Part shown: positions 1 to 6,259 of the stretch, piece after piece
Numbering within the stretch: the first letter of the stretch is position 1
Layout: every line of letters starts with the position of its first letter
Assembly (NCBI GenBank): GCA_016280685.1
Contig: JAEEHE010000075.1
Coordinates: 1 to 19,402, forward strand
Direction: 5' to 3'
Source: Caryophanales bacterium
Lineage (GTDB): Bacteria > Bacillota_I > Bacilli_A > RFN20 > CAG-826
Length of the DNA: 19,402 nt
Notes under the pieces: generated by a model
The model's database searches: none
Seen by the model: the letters and a program-made list of their open reading frames with translations, nothing else
What the model was told of the DNA's origin: nothing
Program-made: the position numbers and the translations under genes

Positions 1-276
1 AAAACCTTTGAAGGTTTCTCTAAAGAAGAAATTGAAAGCATTCTTATCCCTATGAGAGAAATCTTCTCAAAAGTCTTAATCCTCCCTGTCTTCAAAATTG
101 AAGATGATGCGCACTTGATTAATGATTTAGGCGGAGATTCCATGTCCTATGTGGAATTAATTAGAGATGTCCAAGAGAAATTTGAGGTCGAATTCCCTGA
201 GGAATTACTCGGTCAAATGGCGTCAATTAACGACTTTGTCTATGAAGTCGCACAACTACAAAAGAAAAAGAAGTAA
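1..276 (+). CDS. C-terminal acyl-carrier (phosphopantetheine-binding) domain of a larger protein, 5' partial
   Basis: The reading frame is open from the first base of the window to the TAA at 274-276, with no start codon before an ATG at 52. That ATG falls inside the first helix of the domain, so the gene almost certainly starts outside the window. The visible 91 residues form one acyl-carrier-protein fold: helix I around KEEIESIL, the LGGDSM motif with the predicted phosphopantetheine serine (codon 139-141), the acidic helix II (VELIRDVQEKFEVEFPEE), and a lysine-rich tail. The DSM variant of the usual DSL is mild. Carrier domains carry acyl or aminoacyl groups as thioesters on the prosthetic arm. 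Because no start is visible near the domain, I infer a C-terminal carrier module on a larger enzyme, perhaps an AMP-forming acyl ligase or acyltransferase. A free-standing ACP starting just outside the window is possible. The partner domain cannot be seen. Confidence 0.8.
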   Translation, partial: KTFEGFSKEEIESILIPMREIFSKVLILPVFKIEDDAHLINDLGGDSMSYVELIRDVQEKFEVEFPEELLGQMASINDFVYEVAQLQKKKK

Positions 277-284
277 ATAAATAA

Positions 285-313
285 TTGAATTATTTGTTTC
301 TATTTGGTAAGAT
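285..313 (+). promoter_or_regulatory. Promoter for rpsT
   Basis: A -35 element TTGAAT (285-290) and a -10 element TAAGAT (308-313) are separated by 17 bases. TGG immediately before the -10 gives an extended -10 (TGGTAAGAT). The predicted start near 320 leaves a leader of about 25 bases containing the AGAGGT ribosome binding site at 335-340. The -35 lies within an AT-only inverted repeat (AAATAATT-G-AATTATTT, 279-295). Confidence 0.65.
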
Positions 314-345
314 ATCTATCGCTATTTAAGGAAAAGAGGTAAATT

Positions 346-609
346 ATGGCAAACATAAAATCCCAAATTAAACGTAATCGCACAAACGAAAAAGCTCGTC
401 TCAGAAATGCATCCGCTAAGAGTGCTTGCCGCACTGCTGCTAAAAAAGTTAGATTAGCCGTTGAAGCTAAAGATTTAGCGAAAGCCGAAGAAGCATTAAA
501 GAGCGCATTCCGTCTTATTGATAAGAGTGTCAGCGATGGTATTCAACACGAAAACACTGCTGCTAGACAAAAAGGCGCATTACAACGTTTGGTTAATTCT
601 ATTAAATAA
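346..609 (+). CDS. rpsT: 30S ribosomal protein S20
   Basis: This 87-residue, strongly basic protein matches bacterial S20 in length and pattern. It opens with the typical MANIKSQIKRNRTNEKARLRN segment and carries lysine/arginine-rich helices, ending KGALQRLVNSIK. S20 binds 16S rRNA early in assembly of the small ribosomal subunit. The ATG at 346 follows an AGAGGT ribosome binding site with a 5-base spacing. The gene has its own promoter. Its TAA (607-609) directly abuts the TAA of holA on the opposite strand, so its transcription terminator lies inside the holA coding region. rpsT next to holA is the same neighbourhood as in Bacillus subtilis. Confidence 0.98.
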   Translation: MANIKSQIKRNRTNEKARLRNASAKSACRTAAKKVRLAVEAKDLAKAEEALKSAFRLIDKSVSDGIQHENTAARQKGALQRLVNSIK

Positions 610-1593
610 TTAATCTCTTTTAAAATTTATCAAAAATAGTTCAAAAGCATAAGAGCGGTCCACAAAACCGCTTTTTATTTTTAAATCTAAATTAAATAAG
701 TCATTTAAAGTACGATGAATGGCTTTTTCGCTCATCGTATAAGTTTGACCTTTTAAGATCTTCGCTCTAATGGGATTGATCTTTAGTTCGGCAGCGATGT
801 CATCCTGGCTATATCCTTTTTTGGAAAGATACACCACTTCATTTAATAAGCGGAATTGATTAGCGAGCATGGAGATTAAAGTTACTTCTTTGATGTTGGT
901 AACTTCTAAATCTCTTAATAAAGCAACGGCTTTTTCATTCTTGCCAGCGATGAGGTAATTGAATATTTGGAAAGTATTGTCATCTAAGGGTCTAGTGACT
1001 AATAAGGTGACGTCTTCATATTTCACATGGTCGGTGTATAAGAACAATTTAATAATGCTATTCCTTAATAAAGGAATATCTAAAGTAGTTCTCTCAGTTA
1101 ATTCCGCGATAGCATCATTATCCATTTTGCATCCGGGATTCTTTTTAATATATTCATCGACTGTCTTTCTCACATAAGCAACCCACTCTTTAGCGTTGGG
1201 GTCTTTGATTTCCATCTTCTTACCTTTTTCTTCGATAATCTTATAGATTTCACTTTTGGTATTAATGCTGGCGGTAGGGACAGTCAAAATTAATTCACAA
1301 TCAGGATTGGGATTATTTAAATAATCGATTAAAGATTTATAATCTTGATCCGCTTCGATTTTATTTCTCGGTTTAGGATTCATCAAAAAATAGCAATTAT
1401 CTAATGAGATAACTTTATGGTCATATCCAAGAGGAACATAATTCGCGTCATCGACGACTTCTTGCACTAAAGTGTTATTGCCATCATAGCGGACAAAATT
1501 AATCTCATCCATTTCTGGTAAGGATTGTTTAGCGATGGATTTAACGACCTTTTTAATCTCGGATATTTGATTGCTATATATCAAATAAATCAT
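610..1593 (-). CDS. holA: DNA polymerase III delta subunit (clamp loader)
   Basis: This 327-residue protein is close to the usual HolA length of about 330-345. It begins MIYLIYSNQI, the typical N-terminal strand of the delta-subunit AAA+-like domain, and shows the family's LTERTTLDIPLLRNSIIKL region near the middle. The C-terminal collar helices follow (FNYLIAGKNEKAVALL; LISMLANQFRLLNEV). HolA opens the sliding clamp as part of the clamp loader. No Walker A motif is present, as expected for delta. The position downstream of comEC and facing rpsT is the conserved Firmicutes arrangement (yqeN in B. subtilis). The ATG at 1593-1591 lacks a Shine-Dalgarno sequence. A consensus TATAAT ends six bases upstream, so translation may begin on a leaderless mRNA. 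The last codons also encode, on the other strand, the rpsT terminator. Confidence 0.93.
   Translation of the reverse strand: MIYLIYSNQISEIKKVVKSIAKQSLPEMDEINFVRYDGNNTLVQEVVDDANYVPLGYDHKVISLDNCYFLMNPKPRNKIEADQDYKSLIDYLNNPNPDCELILTVPTASINTKSEIYKIIEEKGKKMEIKDPNAKEWVAYVRKTVDEYIKKNPGCKMDNDAIAELTERTTLDIPLLRNSIIKLFLYTDHVKYEDVTLLVTRPLDDNTFQIFNYLIAGKNEKAVALLRDLEVTNIKEVTLISMLANQFRLLNEVVYLSKKGYSQDDIAAELKINPIRAKILKGQTYTMSEKAIHRTLNDLFNLDLKIKSGFVDRSYAFELFLINFKRD
651..682 (+). terminator. Intrinsic terminator of rpsT embedded in holA
   Basis: On the plus strand, AAGAGCGGT (651-659) pairs with ACCGCTTTT (667-675; one G-U pair) around a 7-base loop, CCACAAA. The stem runs into a T tract reaching 682 (TTTTTATTTTT). 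It lies about 40 bases past the rpsT stop and entirely within the 3' coding end of holA on the other strand. Confidence 0.85.
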
Positions 1594-1599
1594 ATGAAT

Positions 1600-1628
1600 A
1601 TTATAGTCGAATAATCTTTTAACTTAAA
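1600..1628 (-). promoter_or_regulatory. Candidate promoter for holA, overlapping its start
   Basis: On the minus strand a perfect TATAAT (1605-1600) is followed by ATTCAT and then the holA ATG. A weak -35, TTTAAG (1628-1623), lies 17 bases upstream in the 45-base gap after comEC. Predicted initiation falls on or next to the A of the ATG. An AT-only palindrome, TTAAATATATTTAA (1624-1637), overlaps the -35 region. Confidence 0.5.
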
Positions 1629-1638
1629 TATATTTAAA

Positions 1639-3654
1639 CTAAAGAAATATCGCCTTTTTATAAGTGATGGTTCCTTCCTTGTCCGTTCTTCTAATCGTGA
1701 CATGATTGTTATTTAAAACTCTAATTACTTCTTTGTGTGGATGTCCGTAGCGATTATTTTCACCACAAGAGACAATCGCTACTTCCGGTTTTAAATATTT
1801 GATAAATTCATCACATGTGGAAGTCTTAGAACCGTGATGCCCCACTTTTAAGATATCGCAATCGACATGAGTGAATTCTTTAATAATATTCTTCTCCACC
1901 TCAATAGGAGCGTCACCCATGATTAAGAAATCTTTATTTATAAGGTGGAAGCCCACCACTAAAGATTTATCATTTTCATCAGAAAATTCCGTCGTGTGCA
2001 AATTGTAATTTGTAAGAGTGATGCCATTGATATTAATAGGAAAATTAACGCTAGTTTGTACGACATTTTTGACATAGAAATTCTCTTTTAGAGAATCAAG
2101 GGCTCCACAATGGTCGTAATCGTTATGCGTGGTGATAACTAAATCGATGTTATATATTCTTTTCTTTTTTAAAAATGGAATTAGTGATTCATTCGCGACA
2201 TCCATATAAGATAGACCGCCTGTATCGATTAAGATACTCGTTGTCCCTTTTCTGATAAGACAAGAATCGCCTTGTCCGACATTAATAAAACAAACTTCCG
2301 CGGTTATGAGATTTTCTAGCGGCAAATGATAGATGATAATCCCTGATAACAACATCCCTGTTAACACGCGATATATTGGCTTGAAATCGATGCTTCGGTA
2401 ATAACATATTATTATAAATAATAGGATATATATTAAGATGAACCACTCATTTAACGGAGGGGCATTAAATTGGAAAGCAATTTTTGCTAACCAACCGATT
2501 AAATTACTTTCGCCTTTAACAAAGAAGCCCACCACTCCATATAGAGGAACACCATAGAAACATAATAAAGAAAGAATAGCGATAAAGATAAAATATGGAG
2601 CGAACAATGTTTGGAGGAATATTCCTAGAGGATTAATCCCGTTATAAAACTTCAGTTCAAAAGGAATAAACAAGAAATAGGTTCCCATTAGTGATAAAAC
2701 GTATAATTTAAGCCTTTTGAAGTGTGATAAGCCGTTATAGATAAAAGATATCAAGGTCGGTAAAGTAAAGCCCATAATAAAGCTCATTTGATATCCGAGA
2801 TGATAATCGATGAGAAGAAAGAAAAAACCTAAAGCACCGGTAATTTGCTTTTTATCGAATTTGGTATTTAAAAAGGCTTCATTGATATATAACAATATTT
2901 CAATAAGAAATATCCTGAGCACAGTAAAGCGAGGAATTGTGAATATAACATATGGTAAAAGAATTATTAAAGAAACGATTTTCACCCGCTTATCCTTAAT
3001 GAAATAGGACAGGATAAAAGTAAAAAACTTCAAGAAAGCATAGATGAATAATCCGGAAGTTGACGCTAAACGGGAGAGATGGAGTTTCTTTATATTAGCG
3101 ATATCTTCACTATCATCTTGTTCAGAAAATAATAGAGCCTTAATTAGTGATTGCTGCTCATTATTGAAATGTGACAAGAATTTCTCTCTTCTATTTCTAA
3201 TCCTTATGGGATTTTTGAATGAAACGGAGACGCTTTTAATATTCAATGAATAATAAACGCCTTTGTTATTTAAGTATTCTTCAAAATCGAATTGTGATTC
3301 AATTTTCGTAAAAGATAGTTCTTCTTTATTTCCCTTAATTGAAACATAATCTCCTATTTCATATTCATTTTCTTTGCTATAGGCATAGAGTTTTTCACCT
3401 TTAGAAAGCAATATGAAATAATTCGTGTGGGAATCAATTACCATCCCCGAATAGACTTCTTGTTTAAAGTCAAAACGAATGTAACTAATCCCCACACCAA
3501 CAATGCATAAGGCAATTCCTATAAGAGCGATTTTCTTTCTATATTTATAGAAGGCAAAGATCGCTAATATAACGAAAACAATGCCGAAAAGAATCATCGA
3601 TTTCCTAAAGGAAATGCCGAGATAGAAAAAGATGAATAATAGAAAGATAATCAC
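1639..3654 (-). CDS. comEC: ComEC/Rec2 DNA-uptake channel protein
   Basis: This 671-residue membrane protein has the ComEC layout. Two N-terminal membrane segments (about residues 1-60) precede a small OB-like soluble domain (about 65-145). A multi-helix competence domain follows (about 190-445), and a C-terminal metallo-beta-lactamase domain completes it (about 452-671). In the last domain I see NVGQGDS (458-464), DTGG (477-480), the metal motif THNDYDHCG (509-517), MGDA (579-582) and GHHGSK (605-610). ComEC carries one DNA strand into the cytoplasm during transformation. The membrane motif usually written HxxxxSGLH reads HLSRLASTSGLF here (192-203). It starts with GTG at 3654-3652, overlapping the comEA stop (GTGA), so the two are translationally coupled. 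No comEB lies between them, unlike B. subtilis. The protein is somewhat shorter than the B. subtilis homologue (about 776 residues). Confidence 0.95.
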   Translation of the reverse strand: MIIFLLFIFFYLGISFRKSMILFGIVFVILAIFAFYKYRKKIALIGIALCIVGVGISYIRFDFKQEVYSGMVIDSHTNYFILLSKGEKLYAYSKENEYEIGDYVSIKGNKEELSFTKIESQFDFEEYLNNKGVYYSLNIKSVSVSFKNPIRIRNRREKFLSHFNNEQQSLIKALLFSEQDDSEDIANIKKLHLSRLASTSGLFIYAFLKFFTFILSYFIKDKRVKIVSLIILLPYVIFTIPRFTVLRIFLIEILLYINEAFLNTKFDKKQITGALGFFFLLIDYHLGYQMSFIMGFTLPTLISFIYNGLSHFKRLKLYVLSLMGTYFLFIPFELKFYNGINPLGIFLQTLFAPYFIFIAILSLLCFYGVPLYGVVGFFVKGESNLIGWLAKIAFQFNAPPLNEWFILIYILLFIIICYYRSIDFKPIYRVLTGMLLSGIIIYHLPLENLITAEVCFINVGQGDSCLIRKGTTSILIDTGGLSYMDVANESLIPFLKKKRIYNIDLVITTHNDYDHCGALDSLKENFYVKNVVQTSVNFPININGITLTNYNLHTTEFSDENDKSLVVGFHLINKDFLIMGDAPIEVEKNIIKEFTHVDCDILKVGHHGSKTSTCDEFIKYLKPEVAIVSCGENNRYGHPHKEVIRVLNNNHVTIRRTDKEGTITYKKAIFL

Positions 3655-4190
3655 GCGTGAAGAATCACAAAATTGCGGATCTTACGATAAGTAGCGTTAC
3701 CGATTCCATAAACATCCATAAGTTGTTCCACAGTTTTAAAGACACCATTGCTAGTCCGATAGGAAACGATAGAACTGGCGATGGATGAAGTGATGCCGTT
3801 AACGGTCATTAACGTATCGGTATCATCAACATTGACATTAACTTTAGCGATTTCTTTATTACTACAAATATCGGTATTATCGAATTTGCTAGCAATGTAA
3901 TAAGTACTACCCGCTTTCAGTTCCGCATCTTCAAAATACGCTAAGTCGTCAGCGTTAGATGTCGGTCCACCACTCGCTTCTATGAGCGTTTGCATAGTGA
4001 TAGTTTCTTCTGTGAAAGTGTAAGTGCCGGGTTTACTGACTTCACCTTCAATAGTAAAACTATTGCCACTATTCGGTGCCACTTCTGTGGTCGGTGCCGT
4101 TTTGTTCGCGTTCACTTTTGGATCAATCATCATAAATCCGATAATCATGACCGCTGCCGCAATAACGACACCAATAATAACTTTGTACAT
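3651..4190 (-). CDS. comEA: ComEA competence DNA receptor
   Basis: This 179-residue protein has one N-terminal membrane anchor (about residues 3-22). A short threonine/proline-rich linker leads to an SLBB-type beta domain (about 45-105, GEVSKPGTYTF). A C-terminal helix-hairpin-helix pair follows (about 116-176: VNGITSSIASSIVSYR and VYGIGNATYRKIRNF). ComEA binds incoming double-stranded DNA outside the membrane and delivers it to ComEC, the next gene. The normally very glycine-rich hairpins are slightly degenerate (VNGITSSIA instead of LPGIGPAKA). The ATG at 4190-4188 follows a perfect AGGAGG. That site is the 3' arm of a hairpin followed by a T run, so expression may be limited unless the hairpin is opened. 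It lies downstream of greA on the same strand. Confidence 0.93.
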   Translation of the reverse strand: MYKVIIGVVIAAAVMIIGFMMIDPKVNANKTAPTTEVAPNSGNSFTIEGEVSKPGTYTFTEETITMQTLIEASGGPTSNADDLAYFEDAELKAGSTYYIASKFDNTDICSNKEIAKVNVNVDDTDTLMTVNGITSSIASSIVSYRTSNGVFKTVEQLMDVYGIGNATYRKIRNFVILHA

Positions 4191-4225
4191 AAAAAATACC
4201 TCCTACTTAGTAATAGGAGGAATTT
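4190..4225 (-). promoter_or_regulatory. Terminator-like hairpin that sequesters the comEA ribosome binding site
   Basis: On the minus strand CCTCCTA (4220-4214) and TAGGAGG (4205-4199) form a perfect 7-bp stem. Within the 8-base spacer, T-G and T-A pairs leave a 4-base loop. Outside the stem, after one T-T mismatch, AAAT pairs with ATTT. The 3' arm is the comEA Shine-Dalgarno itself, and the stem is followed by TATTTTTTATG. It could terminate greA transcripts, hide the comEA ribosome binding site, or do both. Confidence 0.65.
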
Positions 4226-4250
4226 CTTAATTTTGTCTTAAAAAATTTTA

Positions 4251-4721
4251 TTAATTTGTGCCAATTTTTAAAATTTCGACTTTGTAGTTCTTGATGGCTT
4301 TGACTTCGACGATGTCGCCAACGCTCTTACCCATTAAGGCTTCGCCTAAGGCACAGGAGTTAGAAATCTTGCCATGGAAGGGATCGCTTTCAACGCTAGA
4401 AACGAGCATGTATTCCGCTTCTTTATCGTTCTCTAAGAACTTTAATGTTACTTTAGAACCTAAGCCGATACGATTGCCTTTAACGTTTTCGCTAATGAGT
4501 TCGGCATTGTTTAAGATGTATTCGATTTCTTTAATACGATTTTCGACTTCGGCTTGTTTGCCTCTAGCAGCATCGTAGTCAGCGTTTTCGCTTAAGTCAC
4601 CTTGTGCACGAGCTTCAGCTAATTGACGTTTGACATCATCACGGACAACATCGATTAAATAGCGAAGTTCTTCTTCTAATTTTTTATAACCAGCTTTTGT
4701 AAGTTTAGTTCTTTCTGCCAT
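4251..4721 (-). CDS. greA: Transcript cleavage factor GreA
   Basis: This 156-residue protein matches the family length of about 157. The N-terminal coiled coil (about residues 8-78) contains the conserved tip segment LSENADYDAA, whose acidic residues enter the RNA polymerase secondary channel. The C-terminal FKBP-like domain (about 80-156) includes DPFHGKISNSCALGEALMGKSVGD. GreA stimulates RNA cleavage in backtracked polymerase and lets it resume elongation. The ATG at 4721-4719 follows GAGG with a spacing of about 10 bases. It has its own extended -10 promoter and diverges from the CHR transporter pair. The hairpin before comEA may end its transcript. Confidence 0.97.
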   Translation of the reverse strand: MAERTKLTKAGYKKLEEELRYLIDVVRDDVKRQLAEARAQGDLSENADYDAARGKQAEVENRIKEIEYILNNAELISENVKGNRIGLGSKVTLKFLENDKEAEYMLVSSVESDPFHGKISNSCALGEALMGKSVGDIVEVKAIKNYKVEILKIGTN

Positions 4722-4748
4722 ATTAATAAATCCTCGTTAATTTGCGAA

Positions 4749-4768
4749 CGTTATTATATCAAATAACG
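4749..4768. repeat. 20-bp inverted repeat in the greA/chr divergent promoter region
   Basis: CGTTATT (4749-4755) and AATAACG (4762-4768) are perfect inverted arms around a 6-base spacer. The greA -10 is inside it, and the -35 of the CHR operon begins about 19 bases beyond it. This placement would suit a repressor operator. No binding protein can be named from the sequence. Confidence 0.45.
4753..4761 (-). promoter_or_regulatory. Extended -10 promoter for greA
   Basis: On the minus strand, TGATATAAT (4761-4753) is a consensus extended -10. No convincing -35 is visible, which is common with extended -10 elements. The predicted start near 4746 gives a leader of about 25 bases containing the GAGG ribosome binding site. 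The element lies inside the dyad at 4749-4768. Confidence 0.55.
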
Positions 4769-4786
4769 AATTATAATTTCCATAGT

Positions 4787-4815
4787 TTGTTTATATATTT
4801 GCCTTACTATATAAT
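4787..4815 (+). promoter_or_regulatory. Promoter for the CHR transporter pair, overlapping its start
   Basis: TTGTTT (4787-4792) and a perfect TATAAT (4810-4815) are separated by 17 bases. The ATG at 4823 lies seven bases after the -10, so predicted initiation falls at the start codon. The AGAGG at 4816-4820 would be left out of such a transcript, and it sits only two bases from the ATG, too close to act as a normal ribosome binding site. Confidence 0.6.
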
Positions 4816-4822
4816 AGAGGTC

Positions 4823-5410
4823 ATGAAAAAAGAGTCGCGTTTATTCCAAATCTTCATTCTCTTCATAACATTTATGAAAATCGGCGCTTTTACATTTGGC
4901 GGCGGTTATGCGATGATTCCCATCATTCAAAAAGAAGTTGTTGAGAAGAGAAAATGGGCTGATAACTCCGATATTTTAGATATTTTAGCAATCAGTGAAT
5001 CCACTCCTGGCCCTATCAGTGTCAATGCGGCGACATATATCGGTTTCCGCGTTGCGGGATTCTGGGGTTCTTTATTTGCGACCTTAGGATTAATCATTCC
5101 TTCTTTTGTCGTTATTTATATCATCTCTTTCTTTTATGAGACATTTATGTCTTGGACTATCGTACAAGCCGCTTTTAAAGGATTGAGTATCGGTGTTATC
5201 GTCCTATTATTTATGGCGGTTAATAAACTGAGAAAAGCCATTCCTAATAATATCTTATCTATAGTTTTATTCACTCTCACTTTAGTGGGAATGCTTTCCT
5301 ATAACCTTTTCCAAATTAAGATTCCTTCTATTTCCTTAATCTTTATCGGACTTGGTCTAGTTGTCGGATTAGTAATGACATTAATCACGAGAAAGGAGAA
5401 GAAAAAATGA
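4823..5410 (+). CDS. CHR-family (chromate-type) transporter, first half-size subunit
   Basis: This 195-residue membrane protein is one CHR domain. Its signature sits near the N terminus (FTFGGGYAMIP, about residues 23-33), followed by SESTPGPISVNAATYIG (about 62-78) and four to five further hydrophobic segments. It ends in a positively charged tail. Full-length ChrA proteins carry two such domains in one chain; short CHR proteins are encoded as adjacent pairs and thought to act together. The next gene is the second half and overlaps this stop by four bases (ATGA). I chose ATG 4823 because the hydrophobic signature follows directly; a TTG at 4742 would add 27 residues and overlap the greA promoter. 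Substrate is uncertain: chromate export is known for some members, but no other metal-resistance gene is nearby. Confidence 0.88.
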   Translation: MKKESRLFQIFILFITFMKIGAFTFGGGYAMIPIIQKEVVEKRKWADNSDILDILAISESTPGPISVNAATYIGFRVAGFWGSLFATLGLIIPSFVVIYIISFFYETFMSWTIVQAAFKGLSIGVIVLLFMAVNKLRKAIPNNILSIVLFTLTLVGMLSYNLFQIKIPSISLIFIGLGLVVGLVMTLITRKEKKK

Positions 5411-5982
5411 TTTATTTTGAATTATTTTATGTTTTCTTCTTAATCGGATTATTCACCTTTGGTGGCGGTTATGCGATGATCCCGATGATTCAAGACCAAA
5501 TTGTCGGAAGAGGATGGATGAGTGAAACACAATTATCTGACTTCATCGCAATTAGTGAAACCACACCTGGACCCTTCGCGGTTAACATCTCCACTTTTAT
5601 CGGTTCTAAGACCGGTGGTTTCTTAGGCGCAGTTTGTTCAACGGTTGGTTTAGTTTTACCATCTTTAATTATTATTATTTTAGTGGCTTTGATTTTATCA
5701 AAGTTTTTGAAGAATCGCTTTGTCAAAGGCGCTTTAAATGGCGTGAAACCCGTTATCGTCGCTTTAATCAGTGCGACCGCGATTGTCTTCTTATTAAAGA
5801 TGGCTTTATATCAAGGTAACCCCTTATTTAGTCAAGCCATGACATTTAATCGTGTCGGATTAACATTATTATTCACTCTCTCTGCTTTAGCGATTATTTA
5901 TAAAAAAGTGAAAAAGAAAAGCCTAAACCCAATATTGTTACTTTTATTAAGTGCAGGTCTAGGCATTATCTTGTTTTATTAG
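5407..5982 (+). CDS. CHR-family (chromate-type) transporter, second half-size subunit
   Basis: This 191-residue membrane protein is a paralogue of the gene just upstream. It has the same motifs (LFTFGGGYAMIPMIQ, about residues 15-29; SETTPGPFAVNISTFIG, about 49-65) and a comparable run of membrane segments, ending in a hydrophobic segment instead of a lysine tail. The ATG overlaps the preceding TGA, so the two are translationally coupled and probably form a heteromeric transporter. A purine-rich AGAAAGGAG lies upstream at the end of the first gene. The stop at 5980-5982 is only four bases from the convergent yrzB-like stop. No clear terminator hairpin is visible between them. Confidence 0.88.
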   Translation: MIYFELFYVFFLIGLFTFGGGYAMIPMIQDQIVGRGWMSETQLSDFIAISETTPGPFAVNISTFIGSKTGGFLGAVCSTVGLVLPSLIIIILVALILSKFLKNRFVKGALNGVKPVIVALISATAIVFLLKMALYQGNPLFSQAMTFNRVGLTLLFTLSALAIIYKKVKKKSLNPILLLLLSAGLGIILFY

Positions 5983-5986
5983 ATAA

Positions 5987-6259
5987 TTATTTCTTTTCTT
6001 CTTTTAAATCTTGAATTTTGGGATCGTCTTGGAAGGCGTTAAAGACTTCTTCCACTTCCGCATATTCATCGGGATCTTCAATTTCTTCTAATTCTTTTTT
6101 GTCGTTATATCTCATCGCGAAGACTTCATCAGGATTATCTTCACTATAGAAGAAAACATAAGATGTTTTTCTTTCTTCATTGTCATAGGTGAACAAAATG
6201 GTCATTAAATGTTCATTGCCTTGGTCATCGATGATGGTAATTTGTTTGTCATCTAACAT
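5987..6259 (-). CDS. yrzB: DUF1292 family protein (YrzB-like)
   Basis: This small acidic protein of 90 residues belongs to the DUF1292 family, whose members are found next to ruvX in many Firmicutes. The core shows the beta-strand pattern ITIIDDQGNEHLMTILFTYD and YVFFYSEDN, then a D/E-rich C terminus (EEIEDPDEYAEVEEVFNAF). No catalytic motif is visible and its function is unknown. The ATG at 6259-6257 overlaps the ruvX stop as TAATG and is preceded by AAGGAG, which decides the start. A longer frame with an ATG at 6304 is unlikely because its extra residues lie inside ruvX. It is the last gene of the alaS-ruvX-yrzB transcript and so should come under alanine T-box control. Confidence 0.88.
   Translation of the reverse strand: MLDDKQITIIDDQGNEHLMTILFTYDNEERKTSYVFFYSEDNPDEVFAMRYNDKKELEEIEDPDEYAEVEEVFNAFQDDPKIQDLKEEKK

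Noticed and set aside
52..276. Free-standing 74-residue acyl carrier protein starting at ATG 52
   Set aside because: That ATG lies within helix I of the fold; the frame and domain continue upstream to the window edge.
3651..4190. Alternative genetic code (TGA as tryptophan)
   Set aside because: TGA ends comEA and the first CHR gene at sensible lengths, and tryptophan positions are TGG.
4746..4755. CGAACGTTAT as a LexA-type SOS box near greA
   Set aside because: The Bacillus consensus is CGAAC-N4-GTTCG; the second half is missing.
4742..4822. Upstream TTG start giving the first CHR protein 27 more residues
   Set aside because: The extension overlaps the greA promoter and the CHR promoter itself, and the family signature follows ATG 4823 directly.
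5983..5986. Terminator between the convergent CHR and yrzB-like genes
   Set aside because: The gap is four bases and neither flank shows a G/C-containing stem with a T tract.
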